Below, in pieces: positions 63,523 through 64,000 of a stretch of 64,000 nt of DNA (the first letter of the stretch is position 1; the number at the start of each line of letters is the position of its first letter). This stretch comes from Lacticaseibacillus absianus (GTDB taxonomy: Bacteria > Bacillota > Bacilli > Lactobacillales > Lactobacillaceae): positions 558,001 through 622,000 of the forward strand of contig NZ_JABEKX010000002.1 of NCBI RefSeq assembly GCF_013407595.1, written 5' to 3'. The notes under the pieces are model-generated. The model was given only the letters and a program-made list of their open reading frames with translations, ran no database searches and had not been told where the DNA came from. The position numbers were made by a program, and so were the translations under genes.

Positions 63523-63546
63523 CGAGTCACCGGGGCACTGTGCGTT
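63523..63546 (-). repeat. Right half of the split inverted repeat
   Basis: Exact reverse complement of 61776-61799. It includes the first bases of the stop codon of the NTF2-like gene on the minus strand. Confidence 0.85.
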
Positions 63547-63913
63547 AAGCGTACGGGGTGGTGCGCTGATGGGTCGCGGAGAATTCACGCACGCGGTCGA
63601 TCTGATCGGCCGCGTTGAAGTGGATCACCGAGACGCCATCGAACAGGAGTGGTTGGGCCTCCGTCGCCGCGAACGTCCATGTGACGATCACGTCTTCGGC
63701 GGTGTCGTACCAGTCGTGCAGCGTCCAGGCCTGCACGACCTGTTCTTCGCGTTTGGCCGAGATCCATGCGTGGATCTCGGCCCGGTTGCGGTACACTGGG
63801 CCGTAGCACTCTTCATACTGGCAGTCCGGGCTGAGCAGGGTGTCTAGCGCGCTGAAGTCGCGGGTCTCCCACATGTGACAGTACTGCCGGATCAGGTCGT
63901 GGCGCGCGGTCAT
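63545..63913 (-). CDS. NTF2-like/SnoaL-fold protein
   Basis: A 122-residue small alpha+beta protein with the SnoaL/NTF2 pattern: an N-terminal helix (I-R-Q-Y-C-H-M-W-E-T-R-D-F-S-A-L-D), D-C-Q-Y-E-E, then V-Y-R-N-R-A-E-I-H-A-W and a C-terminal F-D-G-V-S-V-I-H-F strand. Members include isomerases, hydrolases and non-enzymatic binders; no function can be assigned. ATG 63913 overlaps the stop of the upstream gene (ATGA). Confidence 0.82.
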   Translation of the reverse strand: MTARHDLIRQYCHMWETRDFSALDTLLSPDCQYEECYGPVYRNRAEIHAWISAKREEQVVQAWTLHDWYDTAEDVIVTWTFAATEAQPLLFDGVSVIHFNAADQIDRVREFSATHQRTTPYA

Positions 63914-64000
63914 TTGGGTTGGACCAGCAGCTTGGACATCAGGACTTCATCGTGCAACGGGATCTCGTCTGCACCGATCAGCGGGATCTCCGGCTTGCGT
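63910..64000 (-). CDS. C-terminal end of an unidentified protein (cut by window edge)
   Basis: A minus-strand frame running in from base 64000 and ending at TGA 63910-63912. It encodes about 29 residues ending K-L-L-V-Q-P-K. It overlaps the NTF2-like gene by four bases, so it is probably the upstream member of the same operon. Too little is visible to identify it. Confidence 0.6.
   Translation of the reverse strand, partial: RKPEIPLIGADEIPLHDEVLMSKLLVQPK

Overview
The window is GC-rich (about 60% by eye) bacterial chromosome with dense operons, strong AGGAGG-type ribosome binding sites, TTGACA/TATAAT-type promoters and intrinsic terminators. Gene content and order point to the Lactobacillaceae. 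Examples are DUF1831 between a cysteine desulfurase and mnmA; pdhABCD followed by an LDH-like gene, UPF0223 and an inositol monophosphatase; and ftsW-pyc-ylbG-rsmD-coaD-ylbL-comEA-comEC-holA-rpsT-rpsO-rnjB-tuf-(trp)-tig-clpX-engB. RNase J1 with RpoY, T-box leaders for Met and Trp, and no S-box on the methionine gene fit that family. A high-GC Lacticaseibacillus-like species is my best guess; the genus is an inference.

Layout. 1-2.9 kb: sulfur transfer and tRNA thiolation (cysteine desulfurase, DUF1831, an XRE regulator, mnmA). 3-5.1 kb: ogt, a two-gene DUF6442/XRE unit behind a promoter with duplicated palindromic operators, and a GNAT gene. 5.2-10.2 kb: a phosphatase, a TPR protein, recD2 and an Eis-like acetyltransferase. 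10.2-13.2 kb (minus): a lipid kinase, then rpoY-rnjA. 13.4-15.8 kb: a small membrane-anchored protein, a dicarboxylate/glutamate symporter and def. 15.9-17.2 kb: an M-box magnesium riboswitch with its terminator, a 28-codon ORF, a hairpin over a ribosome binding site, and a P-type-ATPase-like protein that keeps only the first two membrane helices and the actuator domain. 17.2-24.8 kb: pyruvate dehydrogenase, then an LDH-family protein lacking its catalytic residues, UPF0223 and suhB. 24.9-28.5 kb: typA, and metY under a Met T-box.

28.6-40.4 kb is a long forward block for cell wall synthesis (ftsW), anaplerosis (pyc), rRNA methylation, CoA synthesis, a PDZ/Lon-type protease, DNA uptake (comEA, comEC), replication (holA) and ribosomal proteins. 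40.4-42.3 kb is an AT-richer accessory patch with a 110-bp inverted repeat, 12-13-bp repeats and an IS110-family element. 42.4-46.4 kb holds rnjB, a TPR protein and tuf. 46.7-50.3 kb is a divergent amino-acid permease/decarboxylase pair. 50.3-52.7 kb is trpBA behind a Trp T-box. 52.8-57.1 kb is tig, clpX, engB and small genes. 57.2-59.4 kb is a glutamine-type ABC transporter. 59.4-61.8 kb holds tandem repeats and uvrC. At 61.8-63.5 kb an IS3-family element lies inside the palindrome shared by uvrC and a convergent NTF2-like gene. The window ends inside another minus-strand gene.

The most unusual element is the M-box-controlled actuator-only protein with its small upstream ORF. It looks like a magnesium-regulated gene whose product cannot be a pump. 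No CRISPR array, rRNA, tRNA or prophage was seen.
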